Assembly (NCBI GenBank): GCA_036010965.1
Contig: DASCMO010000150.1
Span: 1-39,485, forward strand
Direction of reading: 5' to 3'
DNA: 39,485 nt
Origin: GCA-2686265 sp036010965
GTDB taxonomy: Bacteria > Planctomycetota > UBA1135 > GCA-002686595
Shown here: in pieces, positions 31,337 through 39,485 of the stretch
Layout of the letters: the number at the start of each line of letters is the position of its first letter
Position numbering within the stretch: position 1 is the stretch's first letter
The notes under the pieces: generated by a model
Seen by the model: only the letters and a program-made list of their open reading frames with translations
What the model was told of the DNA's origin: nothing
The model's database searches: none
Program-made: the position numbers and the translations under genes

Positions 31337-32734
31337 ATGCGCACCAGCATGGCCCGCGTCCTTCTGCTCGATCTGGTCGGCCTCACGCCACGCATGATCG
31401 GCCCCGACACGCCGAACCTCGCCGCCTGTGCGGAGCAGGGAGCCCTGTCCCCGATGACGGGGGTCCTGCCCGCGGTCACCTGCAGCGCGCAGGCGACGAT
31501 GCTGACCGGCCTGCAACCCGACCAGCACGGGGCCGTCGGCAACGGCTGGCTCGATCCTGCCACCACCGAGCACGCGTTCTGGCGCCAGTCCAATCGCCTC
31601 GTTGGAGGAGAGAAGATCTATGAAGCGGCGCGCGCTCGGGATGCGCGCTTCACCTGCGCCAAGCTCTTCTGGTGGTGGAACATGGGCGCACGGGTCGACT
31701 GGTCCATCACGCCGCGGCCCTTCTACCCGGCCGACGGCCGCAAGCTCTTCGCCGTCTACTCCAGCCCGCACGAGTTCGGCGCGGAGATCGAGAGCGCGCT
31801 CGGCGCCTTCCCCTTCTTCGACTTCTGGGGCCCCAAAGCCGGGCTGGCCTCGAGCCGCTGGATCGCGGACGCGACCCTGCACACCCTCGCGACGCGCGCT
31901 CCCTCCCTGACCCTGTCCTACCTCCCCCACCTCGACTACGACTTCCAGCGCCACGGGCCGGACCACGAACGCTCACGAGAGTCCGTGCGCGAGCTGGACA
32001 GGATCTTCGGGGACCTGTGGGAGGCCGCGCAAGCCAGCGACACCGTCCTCGTCGGAGTCAGCGAGTACGGCATCACAGCCGTGGACCAGCCCGTGCACAT
32101 CAACCGCGCCCTGCGGCGCGCGGGCCTGCTGGCCGTGCGCGAGACGCCCGTGGGCGAGGTGCTCGATCCCTTCGCCAGCCGCGCCTTCGCCATCGCCGAT
32201 CACCAGCTGGCGCACGTCTACCTGCGCGAGGAGACCGATGCGGAGGCCGCCGTGGAGGTCCTGGCCGGCCTCGATGGCGTGGAGGGCCTCTGGGTCGGGA
32301 GCGAGCGGGCACAGATCGGCCTCGACCACCCGCGCGCGGGAGGGGTGGTCGTGACCTCCAGCTCACGGGCCTGGTTCACGTACTACTACTGGCTCGACGA
32401 GGCGAACGCCCCGGACTTCGCCCCCACGGTGGACATCCACCGTAAACCGGGCTACGACCCCTGCGAGCTGTTCATCGATCCCAAGCTCGCCGTCCCTCAG
32501 CTGAGGGTTGCACGGCGCCTGCTGCAAAAATCGATCGGCATGCGCACCCTGATGGACGTGATCCCCCTCGACGCCGGTCTAGTGGGCGGCAGCCACGGGC
32601 GCCTGCCCGACGACCCCGCCGACGGCCCGTTGTTCCTCTGCTCACAGCCCTTCGGCAATTGCGGGCCGGCTCCGGAGTCGGGAAGCGTGGCGATGAGTTC
32701 CGTGAAAGACCGCGTCCTCAAGCTCCTGGAGTAA
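31337..32734 (+). CDS. Alkaline-phosphatase-superfamily phosphodiesterase/pyrophosphatase
   Basis: This 465-residue protein has the layout of nucleotide pyrophosphatase/phosphodiesterase enzymes, which cleave phosphodiester or pyrophosphate bonds with two metal ions. A metal Asp is in VLLLDLVGLTPRM, the nucleophile Thr is in GVLPAVTCSAQATMLTG, and further metal ligands are in PHLDYDFQRHGPDH and GLVGGSHGR. At the usual SDHG site it reads GVSEYGITAVDQP, with Glu in place of Asp and Tyr in place of His. The ATG at 31337 has GAGGGG 5 nt upstream. No signal peptide is seen, so the enzyme seems cytosolic. The substrate is unknown. Confidence 0.88.
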   Translation: MRTSMARVLLLDLVGLTPRMIGPDTPNLAACAEQGALSPMTGVLPAVTCSAQATMLTGLQPDQHGAVGNGWLDPATTEHAFWRQSNRLVGGEKIYEAARARDARFTCAKLFWWWNMGARVDWSITPRPFYPADGRKLFAVYSSPHEFGAEIESALGAFPFFDFWGPKAGLASSRWIADATLHTLATRAPSLTLSYLPHLDYDFQRHGPDHERSRESVRELDRIFGDLWEAAQASDTVLVGVSEYGITAVDQPVHINRALRRAGLLAVRETPVGEVLDPFASRAFAIADHQLAHVYLREETDAEAAVEVLAGLDGVEGLWVGSERAQIGLDHPRAGGVVVTSSSRAWFTYYYWLDEANAPDFAPTVDIHRKPGYDPCELFIDPKLAVPQLRVARRLLQKSIGMRTLMDVIPLDAGLVGGSHGRLPDDPADGPLFLCSQPFGNCGPAPESGSVAMSSVKDRVLKLLE

Positions 32735-32740
32735 CCGAGC

Positions 32741-33169
32741 ATGCCGTATCTCGTTCGCCGCTACGTCCGCACCGCGCTCGGCGCCCTCGTTCTGGGTGTG
32801 CTGACCGGCTTGCACATGTCATCCGCCAAGTATCTCGGCGCGGGCACGACTCACTGGCCCTACGTCGTCGCCCACACCCACCTGCTGTTGATCGGCTTCT
32901 TCCTGATCGGTTCGATGGGCATCGCGATCTGGAAACTCCCGCCGGCGCCGGCGACCAGCGCTCATCGGCCCTGGATCGACTCCGTGGTCTACTGGCTGAT
33001 CACCTTCAGCACCCTCTCGCGCTTCACTCTCGAGGTATCCCTCGGCTACGCCCCCGAGCACAACTTCTATCAACTCGGGATCTTCGCGACGTCGTGCGTG
33101 CAGACCGTGACCATCATGCTCTTCGTCCTGAACTGCCTGCCGCGCATCCACGGCGCGGAGAGCGACTGA
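32741..33169 (+). CDS. Small four-helix membrane protein, oxidase-subunit-like
   Basis: This 142-residue protein has about four membrane helices. Histidines fall in helices or at their ends (VAHTHLLLIGFFLIGSMG and LTGLHMSSAKYLG). The HTHLLLIGF motif resembles that of cbb3-type oxidase subunit I or NnrS-like haem proteins, but the protein is far too short for them. It starts 6 bp after the phosphodiesterase gene and so is in its operon. A haem-binding role is possible but unproven. Confidence 0.8.
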   Translation: MPYLVRRYVRTALGALVLGVLTGLHMSSAKYLGAGTTHWPYVVAHTHLLLIGFFLIGSMGIAIWKLPPAPATSAHRPWIDSVVYWLITFSTLSRFTLEVSLGYAPEHNFYQLGIFATSCVQTVTIMLFVLNCLPRIHGAESD

Positions 33170-33179
33170 TCCGCGCAAC

Positions 33180-34964
33180 TCAGGGGCCGAGGGTGCGCGC
33201 CTCCTCGTCCCAGCGCAGGGCCGCCGCCTCGGCGCCCAGGTGCCGGTAGTGGGCCGCCAGGGCACGCGCGTTCTCCACCCGCGGCAGGAGACGCTGGGCC
33301 TGCTCGAGGCAGTGCACGAATCCCTCGCCATCCCCTTGCTGCAAGCGCACGAGCGCCAGATTGCGGTAGGCGCCCTCCGCCCTGGGGTGGTCCTCGATCA
33401 GGGCCACGAGACCCGCGGCAGCCTCCTCGGTGCGCCCGAGGCGGGCGCGCAGCAGGGCCAGGTTCATGCGGCTCTCGGGCAGGCTCGGATCGAGTACGAG
33501 AGCGCGTCGATAGGCCTTGCGGGCGTCATCGAGGCGCCCGGCGGCCTCGAGGATGAGGCCGTGCAGGTGGTAGTAGGAGGGCAATCTGCGCGAGAACGCG
33601 CCCGGCGGGAGATCGGCCCCGGCGGCGGCGACCTCGGGGAACCCTGCGATGGCTGCAGCCATCATGGCCAGCCCGGCGTCCGCCGCCACCGCCGCAGCGT
33701 CCGTACCGGGCCAGGCGAATGGCGACAAGAGCCCGTCCGTGGTGTGCTTGACGCGAATGCGCTCGAAGCGCGAGGCCGGCGGCGGTGTGCGCTGGATGAA
33801 GTGGTCGTAGATCTCAACCTCCGCCACATCGAAGACCGGCGTGCGGCGCATGTGACAGGCGACGCAATCCGAGTCGCCGTGGCGCTCGCGCGAGAGGCTG
33901 CAGGGCGCGGCCGTCGCGCTGGCGAGTCCGGGAGGATGGCACTTGCCGCAGGCAGCGCGAGTGCGCGCGCGTTCGGGGGCCTCGAACACCGAGACATGAG
34001 GGTCGTGGCAGACCTCGCAAGTGAGGGGGACCGGACCGGTGCGAGATTCCAGATAGCAGGGCGAGAGCAGGGTGCGCTCGACCTGACTGACGAAGGCCAC
34101 GTCGGAGTCGGACGCGGAGGGCAGGAAGACGGCCAGGCTTTCCAGCATGTCAGCGCCCGGAGCGGGTATGCCGCGCTCGCCGGCACGCAGGGCGATGCGC
34201 GCGTCCCCTTGCAGGTGACAGCGGGCGCAGATGGAAAGTCGCTGCTCGGTCCCCATGGCCGAGTGGTCGAGGATCGGATCGGCTCCCTCGACCTCCCCAC
34301 CCTCCAGATCAGTCCGCCGCCAGGCCGCGTGGGCGAGCGTGTCCCCGTGGCAGGCCGCACAGGAGATGCCGTGGGCCTGCCAATCCGCGGGGATCAGGTT
34401 CAAGGGGTAGTCGCGCGGCGGGAGGTTGTCCGTGTGGCAGGCCAGGCACTCCTCGCTGATCGGGGTCGAGAGGCGCATTCCCGGGATCATCATGTGGCCC
34501 GGAGCGAGAACCGCGCGGCGAGCGTGCTCGCCATGGGCGCTCAGCACCTCGAGCGGGGCGAACCAGGCCAGGCCGCCGCGGTGCGCGGAAAAGGAGCGGT
34601 CCATGATCCCGGCACCGATCGCAAAGCCCAAGGGCGCGCTGCGGCGGCGCTCGGCGCCCGTGGCCCGATCACGCCAGCTCTCCACCAGCCAGCCCCGTCC
34701 AGCGCTCTCCTCGAGCAGATAGGTCAGGCCCGTCGTCGCGTCAACGACGGCCCCAAGCCCGTCGAGTTCCCCGGGAAGCAGCGGCCCCAGGGCGCGCCCC
34801 ATCCCCGTCCGGGAGTAGGTGGCAACGATGGCGGGATGGCAGTCCGCGCAGTCCTCGCCGACAGCTCTCTCCGCACCCTGCACGGGCGGAGAGGGTCCGG
34901 CGGGCCCGGCCGCGAAAGCCAGAGCTAGCAGGACGGGCGGACCGAGAGCGACGAGGATTCGCAC
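33180..34964 (-). CDS. Seven-haem cytochrome c with C-terminal TPR domain
   Basis: The 594-residue protein has a signal peptide (ILVALGPPVLLALAFAAG). Seven CxxCH haem sites are visible: CADCH, CLACH, CAACH, CARCH, CEVCH, CGKCH and CVACH. The last third (from about residue 440) consists of TPR-like helices, for example GRLDDARKAYRRALVLDPSL and GRTEEAAAGLVALIEDHP. This layout matches the multihaem TPR cytochromes known from planctomycetes, which transfer electrons outside the cytoplasm. It converges on the membrane-protein gene at 33169, with 10 bp between them. Its electron donor and acceptor are unknown. Confidence 0.9.
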   Translation of the reverse strand: MRILVALGPPVLLALAFAAGPAGPSPPVQGAERAVGEDCADCHPAIVATYSRTGMGRALGPLLPGELDGLGAVVDATTGLTYLLEESAGRGWLVESWRDRATGAERRRSAPLGFAIGAGIMDRSFSAHRGGLAWFAPLEVLSAHGEHARRAVLAPGHMMIPGMRLSTPISEECLACHTDNLPPRDYPLNLIPADWQAHGISCAACHGDTLAHAAWRRTDLEGGEVEGADPILDHSAMGTEQRLSICARCHLQGDARIALRAGERGIPAPGADMLESLAVFLPSASDSDVAFVSQVERTLLSPCYLESRTGPVPLTCEVCHDPHVSVFEAPERARTRAACGKCHPPGLASATAAPCSLSRERHGDSDCVACHMRRTPVFDVAEVEIYDHFIQRTPPPASRFERIRVKHTTDGLLSPFAWPGTDAAAVAADAGLAMMAAAIAGFPEVAAAGADLPPGAFSRRLPSYYHLHGLILEAAGRLDDARKAYRRALVLDPSLPESRMNLALLRARLGRTEEAAAGLVALIEDHPRAEGAYRNLALVRLQQGDGEGFVHCLEQAQRLLPRVENARALAAHYRHLGAEAAALRWDEEARTLGP

Positions 34965-35055
34965 TCCCCTATTCTCCCCGAGCGAGAGTCGCTTGGAAGG
35001 CCCTGGTCAGTGTCCGTCGCGCGAAGGGGTAGCATGGCGACTCGACAGGCCATCC

Positions 35056-36558
35056 ATGACGCCCCTGACCCTGACCCTCGCCCTTCTCCTGCCCGGTACG
35101 GCCCCGCAGGAACCTTCCGACCTGCACCGGGACTGGCGCGCGCGTCTGGAGCTGCCGCCGCTGGTGATCGAGCAGGTGGGCCTGTTCGCCCTACGGATCG
35201 ATGAGCTCGAACGTGCCGTGGACGGCGATCCCGAGCAGCGCATCGAGGCCCTGACCGAGCGCCTCACCGCCCACCGCGGCGACCTCGTGGCACGCCTCGA
35301 CCTGGCGCGCGCCCTCGTCGAAGGGGGCCGGGCCGACGAAGCCCACGGGGAGTTCGAGAGCCTGAGCGCCACCCTCACGCGCGCCCTGGAGGCCGACCCG
35401 GATGACTGGAGGAAGACCGCCTTCCTGGGGGAGGTGATGCAGGCATACGGCTTCGCGTTTCACAACCTCGAGACCCTGCAGCGCTCGGAGCGCATCCTGC
35501 ACGGGCTGCTTGAACACGTCCCGGACGCCTGGCGAGCCTCGATCACCCTGGCGGAACTCTACCTGACCCAGACCTTCGCCCATGCGAGGGACAGGCGGGA
35601 CGACGACCTGGCCGCGGCTCTGGTGCACGCGCTCGAACACGCCGAGGAGGCCATGGCGAACGCTCCGGATCGCTTCCGAGCGCACTGGACGCTCTTCAAC
35701 GTGCGCTGGACCGAGCTGGCGATCTCCCGTCCCGACGCCTCCGACGCGCGCCTGGTCAAGGCGGTGGACGAGCTCACCAGCGACTTGCGCAGTGCGGCCC
35801 GTCTGTCAGACCATCCCGCCCTGGTGCGCGGCGTCGCCGACGCGGTGCTGGTCTCGGCCCTGGCCGCCTCCTGCACCTCGACCGAAGATCCGCGCCACAC
35901 CTGGACCGCCCTGCCCCTCGCATTCCGCGAGCGCGCGGGAACGTTGCTTGAGGGGCTCGAGCCCCTCGCTGCCAACGCGCTCTTCGGCGAGCGCGCCCGC
36001 GAACTGTCCTGGCTACTGGCCTGGCTCGCCGAGCGCGCGGACGCATCCGATCGCTTCGAGCGCGCGGTCTCCGGGGCACGCGACGCGGCGCCGTTGATCG
36101 AGACGCTTATCGAGCTCGAGCGGCGCGCTGGAGAGCGCGGGACCGTCGATCGCCTCGGGGAGCGCCTCTTGCGCGAGCGGCTCGACGAACGTACCTACGC
36201 CCTCCTGGCACGGATCGAGGCAGCGTCCGGGGACGCCGCACGGGCCGAGGGTCACTACCGGAGTGCCCTGGAGATCGCACCAACCGACGAACACGCCCTG
36301 GTGGGGCTGGCCGTCGTGAGGTTGCGGCGCGGCGCGCTCCCCGAGGACACCTTGGCTCTCCTGCGGCGAGCCCTGGCCCGAGCCGACGGGCGCCCCCCCG
36401 CCGCCGAGACGCGCCTCGCCCAGGGGACAGTGCTGGCCCTCCTCGGACGCTACGACCCGGCCCGCGCCCACCTGCGGGCCGCACTCGCCGGCCTCGCCCC
36501 CGCCGTGCGCAGGGGCGCCGAGCGGACCATCGCGGAGGTCGACGCTCTCCTGGACTGA
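35056..36558 (+). CDS. Secreted TPR protein, unknown function
   Basis: This 500-residue protein starts at ATG 35056 with a short hydrophobic N-terminus (TPLTLTLALLLPGTA) that may be a signal. Helical repeats follow: ARALVEGGRADEAHGEFES, HNLETLQRSERILHGLLEHV and RAEGHYRSALEIAPTDEHAL. The last repeats are the clearest TPR. It is divergent from the heptahaem cytochrome gene, 91 bp away, and may work with it, since both carry TPR domains. Confidence 0.82.
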   Translation: MTPLTLTLALLLPGTAPQEPSDLHRDWRARLELPPLVIEQVGLFALRIDELERAVDGDPEQRIEALTERLTAHRGDLVARLDLARALVEGGRADEAHGEFESLSATLTRALEADPDDWRKTAFLGEVMQAYGFAFHNLETLQRSERILHGLLEHVPDAWRASITLAELYLTQTFAHARDRRDDDLAAALVHALEHAEEAMANAPDRFRAHWTLFNVRWTELAISRPDASDARLVKAVDELTSDLRSAARLSDHPALVRGVADAVLVSALAASCTSTEDPRHTWTALPLAFRERAGTLLEGLEPLAANALFGERARELSWLLAWLAERADASDRFERAVSGARDAAPLIETLIELERRAGERGTVDRLGERLLRERLDERTYALLARIEAASGDAARAEGHYRSALEIAPTDEHALVGLAVVRLRRGALPEDTLALLRRALARADGRPPAAETRLAQGTVLALLGRYDPARAHLRAALAGLAPAVRRGAERTIAEVDALLD

Positions 36559-36592
36559 GGCCCAGCGCGAGGGAAAACTGGACGCCCCCGCG

Positions 36593-36608
36593 CCTGGCAT
36601 GAGCCAGG
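36593..36608. terminator. Possible hairpin terminator after the TPR gene
   Basis: CCTGGC-ATGA-GCCAGG is a perfect 6-bp stem with a 4-nt loop, 35 bp after the stop of the TPR gene. No T-run follows, so a classical intrinsic terminator is only weakly supported. Confidence 0.3.
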
Positions 36609-36703
36609 GTAGGCCCTCGACCAACTCTCGCCTGGCGCCCCCCATGACCGGACGGGTACGGTCAAGTAGGCTGGGGGCGTCGGTACAGAGCGAACCCGCT
36701 ATC

Positions 36704-36710
36704 AAGGAGG
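36704..36710 (+). promoter_or_regulatory. Ribosome-binding site of the planctomycete secreted protein
   Basis: AAGGAGG, 8 nt before the ATG at 36719. It fixes that start over in-frame codons upstream. Confidence 0.8.
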
Positions 36711-36718
36711 ATCTCAGC

Positions 36719-37876
36719 ATGTCGAAGGCAACGCTCTCGCCCATCCTGCCCCCCCGTCCCGCCGGCCACGCGATGCGTCTCATGCGCTGGGCCGCCCCCT
36801 TCGCCCTGGCCGCCCCCGCGTTCGGCGACTTCACCGGACTCAGCTCCGAAATCACCTCGCAGGACCGAGACATCAACGGCCGCGATACGAGCACGGTGCG
36901 CCTGTACGCGCACATGGACCATCCTCAGGACGAGCTCTACGCGGTCTTCGGGACCACGCCCTCGACAGGATCGGCGTACCTCCTGATCACGACCACCGAC
37001 CCGCTCGGCTTCTACCATCACTTCGCCGGCGGCGACACGGCGGATGCGATCCTCCCGGCCCTCTTCCCCACCTTTCCCGACCTCGAATACGACTCGTTCG
37101 TCGGGTGCGGGGGCGACTCGAATGACACGAGCGTGCCCCTGCTCGACATCGGCATCGACTGGGTGCCGTGGAACAACGGCGGAGAGCTGGCCGCGGACAA
37201 CGGCGGGTGGTTCGTCATCCCGCCCGACGCCCCGCAGACCCATCCCGACCCCCAGGGACGCGTGTTCCTGGGTCAGTTCACCGTGACGACCGGTGAAACG
37301 ATCTCGGGCATCCTCAACATCCAGTACGAGCGCGGCCAGGACGAGACCGATCCGCAGGTGACGGGCATCGTTTTCGACATCGTCGTGGCGGGCGCCCTCG
37401 GCACGATCTTCTGCTTCGGAGACGGCGACGGCGGGACCTGTCCTTGCGGAAACTCCAACGACCACAGCACCTTTGGCGGCCAGGCGGGCTGCGCCAACAG
37501 CGCGCACTCCGGCGGCGCGGCCCTGCGCGGCGCCGGCTCGGCGAGCATCGCCGGCGGGACGGCGTCCTTCGAGAGTTCCGGCCTCGAGCCCGGTCAACCA
37601 GGCCTCTACTTCCAGGGCGACGGATCCCTCGGCGGCGGAGACGGCGTCCCCTTCGGCGACGGCCTGCGCTGCATCGGCGGAGGCGTCGTGCGCCTCGAGG
37701 TGGCCTACGCAGACGGCGCGGGCTTTTCGCGCACGACGATCGACATCGCCGCAGAGGGAGGAGTCAGCGCCGGCGAGACGAAGGTCTACCAGCTCTGGTA
37801 TCGCAACCCGACGGCCAGTCCCTGCGGGTCAGGATTCAATCTGACCAACGGATTCGCGGTCGCCTGGGTGCCGTGA
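36719..37876 (+). CDS. Secreted protein with planctomycete Cys-rich C-terminal module
   Basis: This 385-residue protein has a signal-like N-terminus (MRLMRWAAPFALAAPAFG). The middle is a beta-rich domain without a known family (YDSFVGCGGDSNDTS, IDWVPWNNGGELAADNGGWF). The C-terminal 140 residues begin FCFGDGDGGTCPCGNSND, run through GCANSAHSGGAALRGAGSAS and LYFQGDGSLGGG, and end YQLWYRNPTASPCGS and FNLTNGFAVAWVP. I know this module as a frequent C-terminal unit of secreted proteins in some planctomycetes, probably used for sorting or surface attachment. This rests on family memory; the role is inference. Confidence 0.85.
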   Translation: MSKATLSPILPPRPAGHAMRLMRWAAPFALAAPAFGDFTGLSSEITSQDRDINGRDTSTVRLYAHMDHPQDELYAVFGTTPSTGSAYLLITTTDPLGFYHHFAGGDTADAILPALFPTFPDLEYDSFVGCGGDSNDTSVPLLDIGIDWVPWNNGGELAADNGGWFVIPPDAPQTHPDPQGRVFLGQFTVTTGETISGILNIQYERGQDETDPQVTGIVFDIVVAGALGTIFCFGDGDGGTCPCGNSNDHSTFGGQAGCANSAHSGGAALRGAGSASIAGGTASFESSGLEPGQPGLYFQGDGSLGGGDGVPFGDGLRCIGGGVVRLEVAYADGAGFSRTTIDIAAEGGVSAGETKVYQLWYRNPTASPCGSGFNLTNGFAVAWVP

Positions 37877-37938
37877 TCCCGGGTGCGCAGGGAGCACCAG
37901 CAGGATCACTAGCAGACAACAGCCTCTCATCGCGAACA

Positions 37939-39210
37939 TCACGGCCGGCGATGGGAGCGCGGGTTGATCCAGCGGAGAGGTGTCATCCTCACCAGCGCCG
38001 CGTACCTGCGAAGGGACCTACCCAGTCGATCGAGTCGAGCAGGCCGCCCTGAGCTCAGGTGGCCGTCCACGACATCCGCCGCGGCCTCGCCGCCATCCCA
38101 CCCTCGCAGGTGCTCGGCGAAAGCTCGACAGCGCGCGCCGAGGGGCTCGCAGTCGACCATCAGCGCGTCGACGGCGCGCAGGACGGCGGACGGCGTGAAC
38201 TCCTCGCGCGCCAGCATCCGGCCCAGGCCCAGGGTCTCCACACGCCCGAGATGAATGCGCTGGTCGGCGTGCTCCGGCACCCCGATGACGGGCTTCCCGC
38301 AGCGCAGGGCCTGGTAGATGGCTCCGATCCCGGTGACGCCGACCAGGACGTCCGCGCGCGCGAGGATCAACTCGCCGGGGAGGTAGTCGAAGACGCGCAC
38401 GTTGTCGTGGGCGCTCGACACCCTGGCGCGACCTGCGGTCGTGATCACGAGTCGGTAGGGGCTCCCCGCGAAGGCCTCTACCATGCCCTCGAGGTACTCG
38501 GCGGACCTGCCGCTGCTCCCGATGGTGAGGTAGACGAGCGGTCTCGAGGTGTCCCATCCCTCGTCGAGGCAGTCGATGCGCGACTGCGGTTGCGAGCTAT
38601 CCAACAGCGGACCGACGTAGTGCCATCCCGGCGCTCCTGCGGCGGTTCCAGGGGGATAAAACTCGGGCACGTCCGCCATCAGCGCCAAGCGGTGGGTCGG
38701 CTTGTATTCCGCAGCGTGCCGCATGCCAACGCGCACGAAGGGCGCCTTCGAGCGCCAGCGGCGGGCTATCGAGGGGCGATCGGCGCCCAACCCGGGAGCG
38801 CCCGGTTGCAGGTAGCCATTGCAGATCTCCATCTGGTCCACGCCCTCGAAGGCTGCCGAGAGCCGCACCGTCCTGCGCTGATCAACGATGACCAGGCGCG
38901 GCTCGATCTCGCGCATCAGGCCTCGCTCCACATGCACGAGGCGCTCGACCCAGCGGGTGTCGTGGTAGTCGTCCCGACCTCTGACGAGCACGAACTCATC
39001 CATGCGTTCCTGGGGCATCGTCTCGATGTCCCGATAGTCAAAGCCCTCTTCCACGACGCGCGTGCTGTGCTTCCCGCTCCCCGCCAAGATCACGGGGTAG
39101 CCGCGAGCCCTCAAGGCGCGCGCCACGACGAGCGGCCGGATCGTGTGGGCCAGGGCATGGCCATGGAAGAACACCAGGATCGGCAATCGTTCTCGGTCAG
39201 GCACCATCAT
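37939..39210 (-). CDS. Glycosyltransferase, MurG/UGT-like (GT-B fold)
   Basis: This protein of about 423 residues matches GT-B enzymes that use nucleotide sugars. The N-terminus LPILVFFHGHALAHTIRPLV has the glycine/His-containing acceptor loop. The C-terminal donor half includes PLVYLTIGSSGRSAEYLEGM, the loop ARADVLVGVTGIGAIYQALR and KPVIGVPEHADQRIHLGR, typical of MGT/UGT sequences. A basic tail (RYAALVRMTPLRWINPRSHR) may touch the membrane. The start is uncertain: ATG 39210 is preceded by GAGG, but GTG 39231 is also open. It lies 80 bp from a tRNA fragment and ends a minus-strand block. The acceptor is unknown. Confidence 0.85.
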   Translation of the reverse strand: MMVPDRERLPILVFFHGHALAHTIRPLVVARALRARGYPVILAGSGKHSTRVVEEGFDYRDIETMPQERMDEFVLVRGRDDYHDTRWVERLVHVERGLMREIEPRLVIVDQRRTVRLSAAFEGVDQMEICNGYLQPGAPGLGADRPSIARRWRSKAPFVRVGMRHAAEYKPTHRLALMADVPEFYPPGTAAGAPGWHYVGPLLDSSQPQSRIDCLDEGWDTSRPLVYLTIGSSGRSAEYLEGMVEAFAGSPYRLVITTAGRARVSSAHDNVRVFDYLPGELILARADVLVGVTGIGAIYQALRCGKPVIGVPEHADQRIHLGRVETLGLGRMLAREEFTPSAVLRAVDALMVDCEPLGARCRAFAEHLRGWDGGEAAADVVDGHLSSGRPARLDRLGRSLRRYAALVRMTPLRWINPRSHRRP

Positions 39211-39289
39211 CTGCCTCGACTCGTCGGCCACCCCAATTATCCGGCCGGGATCGAACGAAAAGACGTCGAGCCAGCCCTCTGAACAAGAA

Positions 39290-39331
<42 letters not shown>

Positions 39332-39422
39332 TAGTCGCCTCGAGCGCGATGTCGCAAGTGGTCGTTTCCGTGCCAGCGCATGCCAACCGGGGTTAGTGGG
39401 CTTGGAGACGGCTTCTGCGGCC

Positions 39423-39447
39423 TGCCCCTTCCGGCTCCCCCGGGGCA
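39423..39447 (-). terminator. Possible hairpin terminator of the gene entering from the right
   Basis: TGCCCC pairs with GGGGCA around a 13-nt loop, beginning 2 bp after the stop of the partial gene at the window edge. There is no T-run, so confidence is low. Confidence 0.35.
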
Positions 39448-39448
39448 A

Positions 39449-39485
39449 TCAGTCTTTCTTCTTGGTGGTTTCGCCGCGGGCACTC
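39449..39485 (-). CDS. C-terminal end of a gene entering from the right edge
   Basis: The last 11 codons before a TGA read SARGETTKKKD. The gene's start and nearly all of it lie outside the window. A Lys-rich C-terminus is common in nucleic-acid-binding proteins, but nothing can be assigned. It is supported by the hairpin just after the stop and by GC-rich third codon positions. Confidence 0.4.
   Translation of the reverse strand, partial: SARGETTKKKD

Overview
The window is about 68-70% GC, gene-dense, and looks like chromosome of a deep-branching planctomycete. The best lineage clue is the secreted protein at 36719-37876. It ends in a Cys-rich module (FCFGDGDGG, CPCGN, then YQLWYRN and FNLTNG) that I know from the Rohdeia/Saltatorellus/Engelhardtia-type Planctomycetota, where it occurs in many copies. 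Several large secreted proteins with no recognisable family fit the same origin. The lineage call is from memory of those families, not from a search.

Layout. 1-3201 (minus): hpt, an S4/RluA-type pseudouridine synthase and truD, a tight RNA/nucleotide group; TruD runs off the left edge and carries an RGG-repeat tail. 3617-3919 (plus): a small coiled-coil protein. 3970-13983 (minus): a complete aa3-type cytochrome oxidase operon in the order dihaem cytochrome c, coxB, ctaD, ctaA, ctaB, coxC, subunit IV, SCO-DUF420 fusion, a small UGA-containing membrane protein, ogt, and a membrane-anchored protein. 14341-20027: ygfZ, a DUF3108-like protein, a Leu/Glu/Val dehydrogenase, a HEAT lipoprotein and a secreted protein. 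20229-25855: a Ser/Arg-rich, aromatic-rich, TPR protein, a galactokinase-like GHMP kinase, a small lipoprotein, an Eis-like GNAT protein and a YhhQ transporter. 25988-31260: a conserved hypothetical protein, an EfpL-type EF-P paralogue, mutM, an ABC transporter of the NrtA/SsuA class, and a Rieske ferredoxin. 31337-37876: an AlkP-superfamily enzyme, a small membrane protein, a seven-haem TPR cytochrome, a TPR protein and the planctomycete secreted protein. 37939-39485 (minus): a glycosyltransferase, a tRNA-Pro 3' fragment and the last codons of another gene.

The main discovery is two genes that only make sense if an in-frame UGA is read as selenocysteine. One is a 90-residue membrane protein in the cytochrome oxidase operon (UGA at codon 30, giving UESC). 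The other is the ABC-transporter binding protein (UGA at codon 49, giving UHLTC). In each the UGA stands where a Cys is expected. Each is followed by a perfect 7-bp hairpin whose loop starts 17 or 21 nt after the UGA and has a G in its first two positions, which fits the bacterial SECIS rule. UGA is an ordinary stop at many other genes here, so the code is not globally reassigned. Both genes would be truncated or mis-started by standard gene callers.

The respiratory operon reads as one assembly unit: structural subunits (CoxB, CtaD, CoxC, IV), haem A synthesis (CtaA, CtaB), copper delivery (SCO), and a candidate thiol/selenol redox protein. The right end holds a tRNA-Pro fragment cut exactly in the anticodon loop, which suggests a scar of integration at a tRNA gene.
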